From NCBI GenBank assembly GCA_022560025.1, contig JAFISE010000015.1:62001-126000 (forward strand): a stretch of DNA of 64,000 nt. The letters run 5' to 3'. Positions 34,012 to 44,953 of the stretch are shown here, piece after piece; positions within the stretch are counted from its first letter, which is position 1; each line of letters opens with the position of its first letter. The stretch comes from Stagonosporopsis chrysanthemi. Taxonomy: Eukaryota > Ascomycota > Dothideomycetes > Pleosporales > Didymellaceae. The notes beneath the pieces were generated by a model. It was given only the letters and a program-made list of their open reading frames with translations, ran no database searches and was not told the origin of the DNA. The position numbers and the translations under genes were made by a program.

Positions 34012-34210
34012 CTTCCCCTTCGAGATCAGTCCTGTCCAGCGTTGTTGATCGTCATTGCCTCTGTTTGCGCACACACCCCGTATGTAGTATACCATCCCAA
34101 ACCATCACAATTTGGTCGCATGCTTTTTTCCTTGCCCCCTCCCCAAACATAAACATATCCTCGTGCACGCGCCCCGAGCAAACCCGCACCCGGCCCTGTA
34201 TGTACTGTAC

Positions 34211-34240
34211 CACTCCACCCCACTCCACTCCACTCCACTC
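34211..34240. repeat. CCACT tandem repeat
   Basis: Five or six near-perfect 5 bp units downstream of SEC8. Confidence 0.8.
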
Positions 34241-34430
34241 CTCGTAACGCCAAAAGCAACACCAACACCATTCCCATCCAATTCCATTCCCCTCCCCTCC
34301 CCTCCCTTCCCCCCGCCCAGCACCTCGCCGCTCCCAACCCGACGACCCGTGCCCCCATCCCCCTATTCCCGACGACCCGCGGCCCCCACCACCGACACCG
34401 ACAACGACGGCGACAACGACGGCGACGATG

Positions 34431-34464
34431 TCCCTATTCCTATCCCTATCCCTATCCCTGTCCC
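34431..34464. repeat. TATCCC tandem repeat
   Basis: Several TATCCC/TGTCCC units of 6 bp in a pyrimidine-rich tract. Not the telomeric TTAGGG sequence. Confidence 0.75.
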
Positions 34465-34805
34465 CTTTTGACGCTAATCGTCGTCTGTCAGACCAAACGC
34501 GCTGCTTACTCCATGGGGAATATGGGGGCATGGGATGGGAAGTTTGGGGGCCGTTTGGGCCGGGTCGGCGATGTTAGTACGCGATGTGGCGTTGGACAGG
34601 GGTTTGGTTGTTGATGCGCAGGTCTGATGGATGGGGGTTGGACGGGGAGAATGGATGGGGTGCTCGCTTGCTTGCTTGCGAGCTGGTTGGCTGGTTGGTT
34701 GGTTGGGTGTTTGTTTGTTTGCATGAGTGGGAGGAGTGTGTTTGGTACCTATGGTGGGGACTGCACTACACCGTCCCCAGACTCAGCCTTAACCTGGCAT
34801 ATTGT

Positions 34806-34835
34806 ATCGCCATTGCCATCGCCATCGCCATCGCC
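34806..34835. repeat. CCATCG tandem repeat
   Basis: About four to five 6 bp units (CCATTG/CCATCG) upstream of the ABC transporter gene. Confidence 0.75.
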
Positions 34836-35282
34836 GAGCCTAACAGTATACCAATCCCCGCAGCAGCAGGAGAATTTTTAATAGAAAAAAACCACAGGGT
34901 CCGCAGCCCTATGGTATGGTAAGTACACTTCGCCGACGTTACACAAGGCCCCACCATCCCATTCCCGCCCCCCAAGTCCCCGATCCTGCAGGCATCCATG
35001 CATCAATCAGCCTAACCGCTTTCGCCCCATCCACACGTCCCCCGACCACACGTCCACCACGCGCCTTTCCCACGCCCCATGCGTGTCCCGGGTGCGCGCG
35101 CGCCCTGCATCTCGCCCAGTACCTCGATGCCCAATAATCACGCAGGCGCGCACTGTAGGTGTGTACTGTAGCGAAGATGGTGGATGGAAAATTGCCAACT
35201 CAGGGCGACGAGCCGCCTGCATGTAAGCCCACGCCTGCCAACGCGCGTGCATGCAGGAAACGCTCGTGCGTGCGTGCGTGGT

Positions 35283-35304
35283 CTTGACTTGACTTGACTT
35301 GACT
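35283..35304. repeat. CTTGA tandem repeat
   Basis: Four 5 bp units directly after a CGTG repeat that ends at 35280. Confidence 0.75.
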
Positions 35305-35490
35305 GCTCCGCGCGCGAGGCGCAGAAGCCCTTGTCAGTTGTCAGTCTGACCCCGCTGATGAGTGTCGATATGTCGCCGATTGTGCATCGGACGTGGCGTG
35401 CGCGATCCTTCCCGCGGGCTTGAGCTTGAGCCTTACCTGCGGGCTTGAGCCTTCCCTGCGGTCAGGGTGCGGGCCTGAGACGGGAGGGAG

Positions 35491-35497
35491 TATAAAG
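35491..35497 (+). promoter_or_regulatory. TATA-like box upstream of the ABCG transporter
   Basis: TATAAAG, 174 bp before the start codon at 35671. Position is plausible for a fungal TATA box given a moderate leader; not tested. Confidence 0.35.
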
Positions 35498-35670
35498 AGA
35501 AGAGGGTGTGTGGGTGTGTGCATGTTTCAGGTAGTCCTTTTTCCTTGTGACAGGGCTGGTGCTTTATTTGCGACTTTAATTTTTTTTTGGGGAGATTGAC
35601 TTGCTGTTGAAGAGAGGGTTTTTTCTATCCGTCTTGCACATAGCAAAGGTTCGTACGTTCTGTCCAAGGC

Positions 35671-37829
35671 ATGGCTGTTTCCAATCCCTCGGTGGACGAT
35701 GTGGAGAAGGGTGCTGTTGCCGACTATGCACATCTTGAGAACTCGACGGTGCGGAGCTTCAGCTGGCGCAATGTCACTGTCACCGTCAAGGATCAGAGGA
35801 CGAAGCAGCCGCTGGAGATACTGGTAGGGGTGGATGGGGTTGTTGAAGCTGGTAGGTGGATCGTGCCATGACTGCGAAGCATCCACTGAAGAGTAGACAG
35901 GCGAGATGCTGGCTTTGATGGGACCAAGGTTCGTACTCGACTGTGCTGCATCACTCCATACACTTGACTGACCCAACTAGCGGCTCTGGCAAGACGACGC
36001 TCCTCAACGTCCTCGCCCATCGAGAAGCAACGGCGAACGCAACGATCCAGCACACGCTCGCCATCAACGGCGCACCAACAATGCTGTCGTCATTCCGCAA
36101 GCTCAGCTCCTATGTCGAGCAGGAAGATGCGCTTATCGGATCTCTCACAGTCCGCGAGACACTGCATTTCGCCGCACAGCTTGCGCTTCCCAGGTACGTA
36201 CCGCCTCAATCTACCCTTCCAACGAGCTCTTGTCTCTGACTGCCACAAGTTCAGTTAGCAAAGCGGAACGCAAAGCGCGTATTGAAGGTCTGCTCTCCTC
36301 CTTCGGGCTGCACGAGCAAGCAGACACCATCATCGGCACCCCGATCCGCAAGGGTGTGTCCGGCGGCCAGAAGAGGCGAGTCAGTGTTGCCGCGCAGCTG
36401 ATGACGAGTCCGAAGATCCTGTTCCTGGACGAGCCGACCAGTGGGCTTGATTCGGCGGCGAGCTGGGAGGTGATGAGTTTTGTGAAGGAGCTGGCGAAGA
36501 AATACAAGGTCTGAGACTTCGCGATAATCCGTGGTGTGTGCGTGGAATTAACAGGGTACAGTTTCTGGTTGTTGCTTCGATCCACCAGCCGTCAACGACT
36601 ACGTTTGAGCTTTTCGATAAGCTTCTGCTGCTGTCGAAGGGCAAGGTGGCATACAACGGTCCAGTGCCTGGTATTAGAGACTACTTCGCTGGTCTGGGAT
36701 ACAATGTAAGCTCTCTCATCTTGCGCACGCATACACCACGCAATGCTGACTCAACTCCTCGCAGATGCCCCTATACACGAACCCAGCCGAATACGCCATC
36801 CAACTCGTCAACACCGACTTCACCAACGGCAAAGGCACCCAGCAACTCACCCACCTCCACGCCTCCTGGTCCAACTCCCCCGCCGCCACCCTCCTCAACC
36901 ACCAAATCACCTCCAGCACGCTCTCCACCCCCACTCCCTCCCTCCTACCCGCCTCTCACACCGCCACCCCCCACCTCGTCCCCCTGACCCTCATTCACCG
37001 CTCACTGATAAAAGCCTTCCGCGACATCATCGCCTACGGCCTGCGCATAGCAATGTACCTCTGCCTCGCGCTCATGATGGGCACCGTCTGGCTGCGGCTC
37101 TCACCGTCCCAATCCAACATCCAACCCTTCACCAACGCCATCTTCTTCGGCGGCGCATTCATGTCCTTCATGGCGGTGGCCTACATCCCCTCGTACCTCG
37201 AGGACGTGGCGCTGCTGCGCAAGGAGCGCGCAAACGGGCTATACGGCCCCGCGGCCTTCATGCTGGCCAACTTCGTCACGGGCGTCCCCTTCCTCGCGCT
37301 CATTGCGCTGCTGTTCAGCGTCGTCGCGTACTGGCTGGGCAACTTTGTGCCCTCGGCCCAAGCGTTCTGGACCTGGACCATGTGGCTGTTTCTCGACTTG
37401 CTGGCGGCCGAGTCGCTCGTCGTGCTGCTCAGCAGCGCTGTGCCGGTGTTCGTGGTCGCGCTCGCGGCGACGGCATTTGCGAACGGGCTGTGGATGTGTG
37501 TTGGCGGGTTCATGGTGCGGCCTGAGGCGCTGAATGTGTTTTGGCGCTATGTGTTCCACTATATCGACTACCAGGGCTATGTATTTAGGGGCATGATGGT
37601 GAATGAGTTTGGACGCAGGGAGTATAGCTGTGAGCGCTTGCCGGAGGGGGGATGTTTCTGTATGTACCCCAGTCGGTTGCAGGATCAGTGTTTGATTGAG
37701 GGTGAGGCTGTGCTGCAGAGCTATGGGTATGGGACGGGCGATGTGGGGAGGTATGTCGGGTATATGATTGTGATCGTGTTTGTGTACAGGGTGTTGGGGT
37801 GGTTTGTGTTGTGGGTACGGAAACATTAG
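35671..37829 (+). CDS. ABCG-family half-transporter
   Basis: Membrane ATP-driven exporter of the White/ABCG half-size type (ATPase domain first, then membrane domain). Six exons: 35671-35851, 35901-35928, 35981-36193, 36259-36508, 36562-36705, 36765-37829; 626 aa, all phases consistent. The Walker A motif (GPSGSGKTT, about 68-76) is split by an intron, and the 28 nt second exon encodes the residues just before it. Further motifs: VSGGQKRRVS signature, ILFLDEPTSG Walker B, and SIHQPS switch histidine. Six membrane helices are expected in about 345-620, with the usual Cys-containing extracellular loop (CERLPEGGCFC) before the last. Substrate is unknown; White-type fungal transporters include sterol and metabolite exporters. 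Confidence 0.9.
35901..35928 (+). other. 28 nt micro-exon before the Walker A motif
   Basis: Second exon of the ABCG gene. Between introns of 49 and 52 nt it encodes EMLALMGP plus split codons at both ends. Needed to give the family sequence GEMLALMGPSGSGKTT. Too short for ORF searches. Confidence 0.85.
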
Positions 37830-38219
37830 ATGGTTTGGTTGTAGTTGGGCTTAGGAACAGTACACACATTTCTCTACTCATCTTACGTCTTCTTGGGAGC
37901 TTGCCGACCTCACTTAGAACAGGACATAAGAAGACTCGTATCGTAACTTCGAAGCTTCTGTCATCTTCAGCTGCGCTAAACCCCGCCGAAACTCCAAGAA
38001 ATTTTCTGTTGAGCAGCGTTCGATCTGGTCGATCAGACCACATCTGCTCTCCGGTCTCTTGAATCCCGAAACATGGTACGTCAACTATGCGGAACGGGAG
38101 AAACCGCTCAACCACATCACCGTTGGCGTACCATTGCTAATCTCCAAGCGGCTCTTCCAACCTCAATCAACTCCAAGCATCGGCCGCCGACCTTCAAGGC
38201 ACCCAATCAACCCACGGAT
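37830..38219. other. Convergent spacer
   Basis: 390 bp between two converging genes. No feature recognised. Confidence 0.4.
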
Positions 38220-39183
38220 TCAAGCACCTTCCTTCGTCTGCACACGCACCTCCCCTTCGTAATCGGACTCAGATTCATAACCTGGTTCCCTCTTGACCCG
38301 AACCTCCTTCATCATCTTCCGGATCTTTAACTCGCAGCGCTCCTTAGCCGCTCGAGGCTGACCAGCTTCGTGCAAAAGTCCACGATCTACAGATCGGTCG
38401 CGTGGCAGTGAGGGCGAACGAGCACGCGGAACAGGCAGAGACCAAGTCAGGTCCTTGAGCTCTTTCTCAGAGATGCCGCACCCGCCCTTCTTGGACGATC
38501 TGCGGCGCGACTTGGGAGGTGTAGCGTGCTGGGCCTCTGAGTCATCGTCGTTGATCTCGCGGGTGCGTTTGGCGGGTGGTGGATGGGGACCGGTCTCGTT
38601 GTGCTGGTTGTTGACCTCGCCGTGTGCGCCAGAGTGGCCCGAAGTGCCTAAGTTGCTCCCAACTGCGCCACCTGTTGGTCTCCGTCTATGCTTTGTGGGT
38701 ATGATTCTGATACTTACCAGCCACGCCCTCATCGCCGACTCTAAAAGGACCACCAGACCTGACCCTGCCGCTCTTGCCAACCTGCTCGACATCCTTCTTG
38801 CTGGCGGACGAGCAAGACTCTGCTCCCATCTCATCACAAGACAGCTCCATATCCCCGCGATTCGCAGCCAGCCAATCGGTCCTCATGCGTGCCTCCAACT
38901 TGGTGAGATCCGTAGAGACTCCGAGTTTACGCTGGTTGAGCGCGAGCAGCAAGAGATCCTTGGCGGCATCGTCGTCTGTGCTCTCGGGCACAGGGAGGTT
39001 GTAGAGCCTCAGCTGGGCACGGAAGTAGTGCACGCTCTCGTCTCGAAGTGTGTCGTTGGGGTCGGGGCGTACGAGTCTGTCTATAAGCTGTATGCTGTCG
39101 CGTGTGTAACGTGCTCCGTCGTCGCCGACTACGTAGAGCTCACCGTCATACTCGAGACCGTGCGAACGGATAGTTTCCGCCAT
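38220..39183 (-). CDS. Hypothetical protein, probably nuclear
   Basis: Exon 1 is 39183-38718, the intron 38717-38672 (46 nt, GTAAGT..CAG), exon 2 38671-38220; 305 aa. Not recognised. The first 115 residues look folded and mostly helical (starting MAETIRSHGLEYDGELYVV, with DSIQLIDRLVRP and AKDLLLLALNQRKLG). The rest is disordered, with basic clusters that may be nuclear localisation signals (PAKRTREINDDD and PPKSRRRSSKKGG), then DLTWSLPVPRARSPSL and a charged tail. Clean splice sites and maintained frame support a real gene. A chromatin or kinetochore role is possible from composition only, and is not claimed. Confidence 0.65.
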
Positions 39184-39710
39184 TTCGGCTTGATGGCGTC
39201 GTCGAAGTGCCGGCTGCGTGGTAGTGGATGGTCTTGGGAAGGCAACCGGAAATGTGCCACTACCCCTGCATGGGGACAGGAAGGGTTGTACGTGGAGGGG
39301 GGAAACCAGGCTGATAGGCTTCTTGTTTGTTTGTTTACTTGTTTGTTTGCTCGTTGCTTTATGTGGGGCCCTGGCCAGGCAGCGAGGTGAAGAGAAGGGC
39401 GCAGGGTTGGCCGGTCATGCACACTACTGATGTCTTACTATACCGTTGAATTAACCCTCTGCTACCTGCAGTGTTACCCTCATCCGCACAGTCGGTCTGA
39501 TGTACTCATCATTCATAGCCTTCGTGGTGCTTACAGGCGATGTGCCTGGATCTTGAGAGGCACTGTGAGCAACAAGAACGTCAAAGCACCAGACAGGTGA
39601 CGAAATAATGAGCAGCACTTAGTAATGAAAGACGAAGCTCCAGAGACACTGTACATAATGTCATGGGCAATTTTTGACATTCAGGACATGCTAATCACAG
39701 AGCCGAGCAT
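39184..39710. other. Spacer with TTTG repeat
   Basis: 527 bp between two genes on the same strand. It holds a (TTTG)n-like tract at about 39322-39350. No gene seen. Confidence 0.45.
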
Positions 39711-41288
39711 CTACAACTTGCTCGCCTCCGCACTCGTCCTGTTCAGATACAGCGGATCCCTAGGCTCAATGCCGTACTTCCTGCAAAGCTCCTCGCCCTT
39801 CCTCTGCTGGCTCTCGATCCTCTGCTTGTGCGCGGGACCCCTCTTGTTCTCGTTTCTGCCCAGCTGCAGCAGATGTACCTCATCGGGTCCATCGACGATC
39901 CTCATCGTCCTGCCGCTGGCGTACATGTTGGCAAGCGGAGTGTCCTGGCACACACCAGCACCGCCATAGGCCTGGATGGCCCAGTCGATGACCTTGAGGT
40001 TGACCTCGGGAACCTGGACCTTGACTTCGGCGATCTCCTTCAATGCGCCCTTGGCGTTGGTCTCGTCGATCTTGATGGCGGCGTTCAGGACGGCAAGACG
40101 CGCGGAGTCGATTTCAATGCGGGCACGGGCGACACGCTCGAGCATGATGCCGTGCTTGTGCAGCATCTCGCCAAAGGGCTTCTTGCGCTCGTCGTTAAGA
40201 CGAGCAAGCATCCATTCAAGAGCCTTCTCGGCAGAGCCGATGCTGCGCATAGCGTGGTGGATGCGGCCAGGGCCCAGACGTCCCTGGATGATCTCGAAGC
40301 CCTTACCCTCGCCCAGAACCATGTTGGAAGCGGGAACCCGGACGTTCTCGAAGGTGACGTGGCCATGGCCATGGGGTGCGTCGTCGAAGCCCATGACTGA
40401 AAGCATGCGATGGATAACGACACCAGGTGTCTCGGCAGACACAAGGATGACAGATTGCTGCTTGTACTTATCGGGGTTGTTGGGATCTGTCTTGCCCAGG
40501 ACGATGAAGACCTTGCAGCGAGGGTCACCGATTCCGGAGGACCACCATTTCTATCAAGGCTGTCAGCAAAGTCTAACCCTAGCGTTATTGGAGTGTAACG
40601 TACCTGACCGTTCAGAACGTAGTGGTCGCCGTCGCGCTTGATGCTCATCTCGATATTTGTGGCATCACTCGAGGCGACTTGGGGCTCTGTCATCAAGAAA
40701 GCAGATCGAATCTTGCCATCCAGCAGAGGGTCAAGCCACTGCTTCTTCTGTGCCTCGGTGCCATACTTGGCAATGACCTCCATGTTGCCAGTGTCTGGAG
40801 CAGCGCAGTTGGTAGCCTAGAAACAGTCAGCTTCACGTCCAGTCGCAGGATTATGAGCGCCGTTACCTCGGATGCTATCCTGCTCTTGCCCAGGTACTCA
40901 GCCATGAGACCGTACTCGAGGTTGCTAAACCCAGCACCCTCCTTGAAGTGTGCCTTTGGCAGGAACATGTTCCACAACCCAAGCTCGCGCGCCCTCTTCT
41001 TCATGTCCTCAATGATCTGAGGGTGTGCCGAGAAGCGCTCCTTGGTTGTCTCGCCGAGCTGGCGAAGGTATACTTGGTCGGCGGGAATGCATTCCTCCTC
41101 GACGAACTTCTCGACCTGGAAGATAGGTTAGCGGGAGCTCCTCGATGGACAGGCCGTAGTAAGCATACAATATCAAGCGTCTTTGCGGCCTTTTCGCTGA
41201 GCCAGGGTTTCGCAATGATAGGAACGCGCTGCGAAGCCGGGATATGGCCACTGGCGGAGTTCTGCAGAAGGTTGTATGGGACAGACAT
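39711..41288 (-). CDS. Acyl-CoA dehydrogenase with a peroxisomal SKL signal
   Basis: FAD-dependent acyl-CoA dehydrogenase. Exons 41288-41169, 41115-40867, 40816-40604, 40550-39711; introns 53, 50 and 53 nt; 473 aa. Domains: N-terminal helical (ARELGLWNMFLP), middle strand domain (AFLMTEPQVASSDATNI and NGQKWWSSG), then a C-terminal helical domain with QAYGGAGVCQDTPLANMYA and MRIVDGPDEVHL, closest in pattern to ACAD10/11-type enzymes. The protein ends ...EASKL, a canonical PTS1 signal, so peroxisomal import is predicted. Filamentous fungi are known to have both mitochondrial and peroxisomal beta-oxidation; acyl-CoA dehydrogenases are normally mitochondrial, so the signal is worth noting. Confidence 0.88.
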
Positions 41289-41896
41289 CTTGACTCAATG
41301 CTTGTTGGGAGCTGTGATATTGGGAGAGGAGCCAGGACATCAAAAGTTCGAGGAGCCCGGGGTAATTGAAGGGATGGGGCAACTCGCCAAACGCACCCGT
41401 CGATTGGTTCGGCAGCCCTGGAGTTCTGCGGGGACGAGCTTTCCAACCTCGGAAGCCGAGGTCCAGAGGAACATCTTCCCCACAATTCTTGGCGGTGACT
41501 TGACACAGTATGGGGTGATTAGCTGAGACGCGTCGTACGTTGATAACGTTACCAGACGCCTAGGGATGTGAGAGGTGGGCCGAGGCATGATGCGTTGTTT
41601 CTCAACATTTTCACTTACATATCACGGCCGACAGCTCGGACATCACTTGCAAGTCCACGCTCATAATCAAGCACGCTCCCGAGACACAACACGAATAATG
41701 CAAAGCTCACACGGCATGGCAAACAACGCTGATTTTCATTGTAGATGTAACGTTGTTGTTGGCGGAATAATAAAACTGATTGGGTATGTGGATGTCAACG
41801 TAACGATGATTCGCCTTCAAACGCCAACTCAATGCATCATGAATTGCTTGGATACCGCAGCGCAGGCTACAAAAAAAAGCCAGACCTTGACGCTCA
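41289..41896. other. Spacer upstream of the acyl-CoA dehydrogenase
   Basis: 608 bp holding the promoter of the dehydrogenase gene and the 3' flank of the SLP1-like gene. Short ORFs only. Confidence 0.4.
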
Positions 41897-44800
41897 TCAG
41901 CCGCTGGCGAACAAATCACTGCCGCTATCGACAGGGGAGTTGTCATCGGCGGTAGCATGGTAGCTGCTTTGCGCCCTCCTCAGTGGCGACCGTGCTTTTG
42001 CCTTGACGCGACGTTCTTTCTGCGGTACGACTTGGCTTTGATCTTGTTCTTCGGCTTTGAGCTGGTCAATTGCGCGGTCGACCTCTTCCCATGAAGGTCT
42101 ACTATCTCTCGTGCCGTTGGGCGTCGCGGGTCCAGACTGCGTTGCGAGTACCTGCACACGCTTGGCTTGATCTTCCAGACTCACGTCAGGTATCGCTCTT
42201 GGCGATGCAATTCTGGCGTCCGAATCTATATCGACAGTGCCATTTGTGTCTGGTGGTGAGTAGCCCCTTTCCGAGGCACCTCTGAAATGAGAGTCTGGTG
42301 TAGTGGGAGTTGGTGGGCTGTACTCGATTTGCACTGGACTCCTTGCATCATCGCTATCCATGTCCGAGACGATACTGAGTCCTCGCCTTTCATGACCGTC
42401 GGGATCGCTCAGCCCGGCTGACGTATCACTGCGCCACATGTCCTTGAAAGTTCGCCTGCGCCTGTCTGCACCAGACTCTGGAGCTCGTTGTTGCGGCGGA
42501 GAGTCAAAGAAACTGGAGTACTTGGTCCCCAGCTGCTGCACTATCGGCATGTCCGCAGCAGCTCCCAGCGTCCCTGACCTGGCAAAGAGAACGAGGCCTA
42601 GGCATAGGAGTAGCAACGTTGACTGGACAACGGCCATTCTCTTCTGCCACACAAGCTCGTCAGCCATCAAACTGAGTCTAGCCCCAATTTCACCCATTTC
42701 CGACTGCTGTCTCTCTTTCATGCCCTCTATCTCGATGACAGTGCTTTGCCAAAGCTGCTCATACAGAACACGGTAGTGCTTCAGCTCTGAGATGACTGTG
42801 GTGTTCATGTACTCAAGGAACTTCTCTGTTTTTGCCAACTGCTTCTTTTCGACCTTGATGAAGGCGTCTCTCAGGATGCGGGATTGTTCTTCGATGTATT
42901 GTAGTGAAAGGGTACTGTTAGCCTCGAGATACTGCAGACGTTTATGAATCGACTTGAAGAATGATTCCTGGGTTGAAGGAGTGGCGCCGTTTGGCTGCGT
43001 GGGTGAGGAACGCGAATGCGTTGGTACAGACGAACTCGCCGCGACGGAGTCACTCTGAGGTTTCGTGGGTGCTTTGTTCGCGGGTGGGTGCAGAGCATCA
43101 TTACCAGGCGAGCGAGTTGGCGACTCCTTGTGAACAGAAGAGACCACATGGCTAGAGCCGGGGTCATCCGCAGCAGCGGTTTGAAGTGTTGGCGATTCCT
43201 GGAGATGCTGTGAGGCGACAGCGGTGCCGCTAGCCTTTTGCTCTCGTACACTACTTCTGTTTTCTCGGGTATTGACCGACTCAGGACTCGCGGTCATAGG
43301 TGATTGAACCGATAGAGTGCCAATAGTGGCGTTATTCTGCGCTCCTCTCAACAATTGACTGGAAGTGGTCGATGCTCGTGACTGATTCGAAGCTGACAGC
43401 TTGTCTGATGTCGTCAGCTGCGAGGAAGTCTGAGTGGGAGTTTGCTGGCTAGTGGTTGAAATGGCTGGCTGCGATGTGCTACTAGCAGGTGGTGTCGCAG
43501 TCTGCTGTGTGGGATCTGACTTTTCCAAGATAATCGGTATTTGGCCTGGTGGTATTGGGCCGCTGCCATCAGCAGGCTTGACCACGTCCTCTTCTTCTTC
43601 AATCGAGTCCGCATCGTCATCGCCACCGCGAGCTTCTTCCTCTTCACGTCTGAACTGCTCCATCATAGTTGTTCCGTGCACTCGCAACAGGCTCAAGGGA
43701 CAATAGAACTCGTTACCGTAGTGTGTCAGGAACTCGACGCGAAGATAACGAGCCCATATCTGTGGCTCTGTGATGAGGAAAGCTTGGATATCGCGAGAGT
43801 TGCGAGCTTCGAAGGTAGCCAGCGTGCGCCACCTCTCCATCTTAACAGGATAGCGGTCTGACACGCTGACACGAAAATGGCGGAACATTGACGAGAAGAA
43901 CTCGTAGTTGGCGAGGACGACAGTATCGACCAAGATGTCATCGCAGAGCTCGACGATGAAGAACTTGTTGTCAACGGAGCACTCGTTTAACATATAGCTG
44001 TCCTTATGCTCAGACAACACAGCAGAAGAGCCCTTCGCCTTTTTGTTCGTTTTGAGAACGGTTGCAGCGCAATCGAAGGAAGCGTAGTTGAAACGCTCCT
44101 TACACGTCTTTCCAGCATCTTTACTGAGCGCCCACGAGCCTGAACCAGCTTTGTCTGCGTCTCCCGTAGGCTTTGCGGTTCCTGCACCTGATACTCTTGG
44201 AGGCAAATCGTTATCGATGGAGCTTCCCTCGGATGGATGGCCAAACCCGCTAAAATCGATATCGATCTCCGCCTCCTCGCCTAGGGAATCAAGGGCGTTG
44301 ACGTTGACAGGGCGCCTTCGTGTACCCTGCTCTGAAGACGCTGCCCGACCTTGTCCGACATTTTCGGGTGACTGGCCGGCTTGAGCCAAGTTCCTCTTTT
44401 TCCACTCGTCGAACGAAAGAAAGTTGGCATTGTCGAATGGCGAATCTGCCTCTAGCTCAGGATCTGACTCTGTGCTTGCAGTACTGCTGCTGGCAGCGCT
44501 TCGTCCAGAGGCTGCGTCTTTCGCCAGAGAGACGTGCTCAGGGGAAGGACTCTCTGCGCTCTCGTTCGTTCCGCCTGCTTCTGCTTCTTTTGTGCTTGGT
44601 GCCGAGGCCTGCGGGGCCAAAGTCGGGTTTGCTGCAGCTTCGATCTCGTTCGTAGAGGCCGTGGCAACTGGGGCCGACCAACTTGTCTTCAGACATTGTT
44701 GGGGCAGCGTGTGCGTTATGTAGTTAATCGTACGGTATGCGCATATCGTATCCGTGTCGGCATATGAGCGTGTGAAGGGTGTTGGCTGTGAAGAAGCAGT

Positions 44801-44953
44801 GGAAGCGGCATGCTGTGTGACACTTGAGGCTGCAGTAGCGCCAGAGGTAGATGTCACGTTGCTATTCGCCGCCTGGGCGAGTGCAGTCGTGGGCGCGCTG
44901 CAGAGGAGTAGGAATGCCGTCCATTTGCGGAGTGGTGCGCCAATCGTGGGCAT
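41897..44953 (-). CDS. SLP1: SLP1-type SUN-like ER membrane protein
   Basis: ER protein of the Slp1/SUCO/osteopotentia family, which in yeast works with Emp65 to protect folding of soluble proteins. Single exon, 1018 aa. N-terminal signal peptide (RKWTAFLLLCSAPTTALAQ) and a Ser/Thr-rich luminal region. The SUN-like domain (about 275-435) contains KERFNYASFDCAATVLK, ILVDTVVLANYEFFSSMF, FRVSVSDRYP, IWARYLRVEFL, and GNEFYCPLSLLRVHG. A long low-complexity Ser/Thr linker leads to a coiled coil (about 655-775) with QYIEEQSRILRDAF, one membrane helix (AVVQSTLLLLCLGLVLFA) and an acidic, Pro-rich cytosolic tail. Domain order matches the family. Confidence 0.88.
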   Translation of the reverse strand: MPTIGAPLRKWTAFLLLCSAPTTALAQAANSNVTSTSGATAASSVTQHAASTASSQPTPFTRSYADTDTICAYRTINYITHTLPQQCLKTSWSAPVATASTNEIEAAANPTLAPQASAPSTKEAEAGGTNESAESPSPEHVSLAKDAASGRSAASSSTASTESDPELEADSPFDNANFLSFDEWKKRNLAQAGQSPENVGQGRAASSEQGTRRRPVNVNALDSLGEEAEIDIDFSGFGHPSEGSSIDNDLPPRVSGAGTAKPTGDADKAGSGSWALSKDAGKTCKERFNYASFDCAATVLKTNKKAKGSSAVLSEHKDSYMLNECSVDNKFFIVELCDDILVDTVVLANYEFFSSMFRHFRVSVSDRYPVKMERWRTLATFEARNSRDIQAFLITEPQIWARYLRVEFLTHYGNEFYCPLSLLRVHGTTMMEQFRREEEEARGGDDDADSIEEEEDVVKPADGSGPIPPGQIPIILEKSDPTQQTATPPASSTSQPAISTTSQQTPTQTSSQLTTSDKLSASNQSRASTTSSQLLRGAQNNATIGTLSVQSPMTASPESVNTRENRSSVREQKASGTAVASQHLQESPTLQTAAADDPGSSHVVSSVHKESPTRSPGNDALHPPANKAPTKPQSDSVAASSSVPTHSRSSPTQPNGATPSTQESFFKSIHKRLQYLEANSTLSLQYIEEQSRILRDAFIKVEKKQLAKTEKFLEYMNTTVISELKHYRVLYEQLWQSTVIEIEGMKERQQSEMGEIGARLSLMADELVWQKRMAVVQSTLLLLCLGLVLFARSGTLGAAADMPIVQQLGTKYSSFFDSPPQQRAPESGADRRRRTFKDMWRSDTSAGLSDPDGHERRGLSIVSDMDSDDARSPVQIEYSPPTPTTPDSHFRGASERGYSPPDTNGTVDIDSDARIASPRAIPDVSLEDQAKRVQVLATQSGPATPNGTRDSRPSWEEVDRAIDQLKAEEQDQSQVVPQKERRVKAKARSPLRRAQSSYHATADDNSPVDSGSDLFASG

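Larger units (their letters stand above)
34012..35670. other. Repeat-rich gene-free region, 1.66 kb
   Basis: No convincing gene on either strand. The stretch holds many different simple repeats: CCACT units (34211-34240), CCTAT/CCC units (34431-34464), GGTTG then TTTG units (about 34685-34722), CCATCG units (34806-34835), CGTG units (about 35266-35280) and CTTGA units (35283-35304). A TATAAAG sequence at 35491-35497 lies 174 bp before the ABC transporter start and may be its core promoter. Confidence 0.6.

Noticed and set aside
34431..34464. Possible interstitial telomere repeat
   Set aside because: The unit is TATCCC/TGTCCC, not CCCTAA; treated as an ordinary microsatellite.
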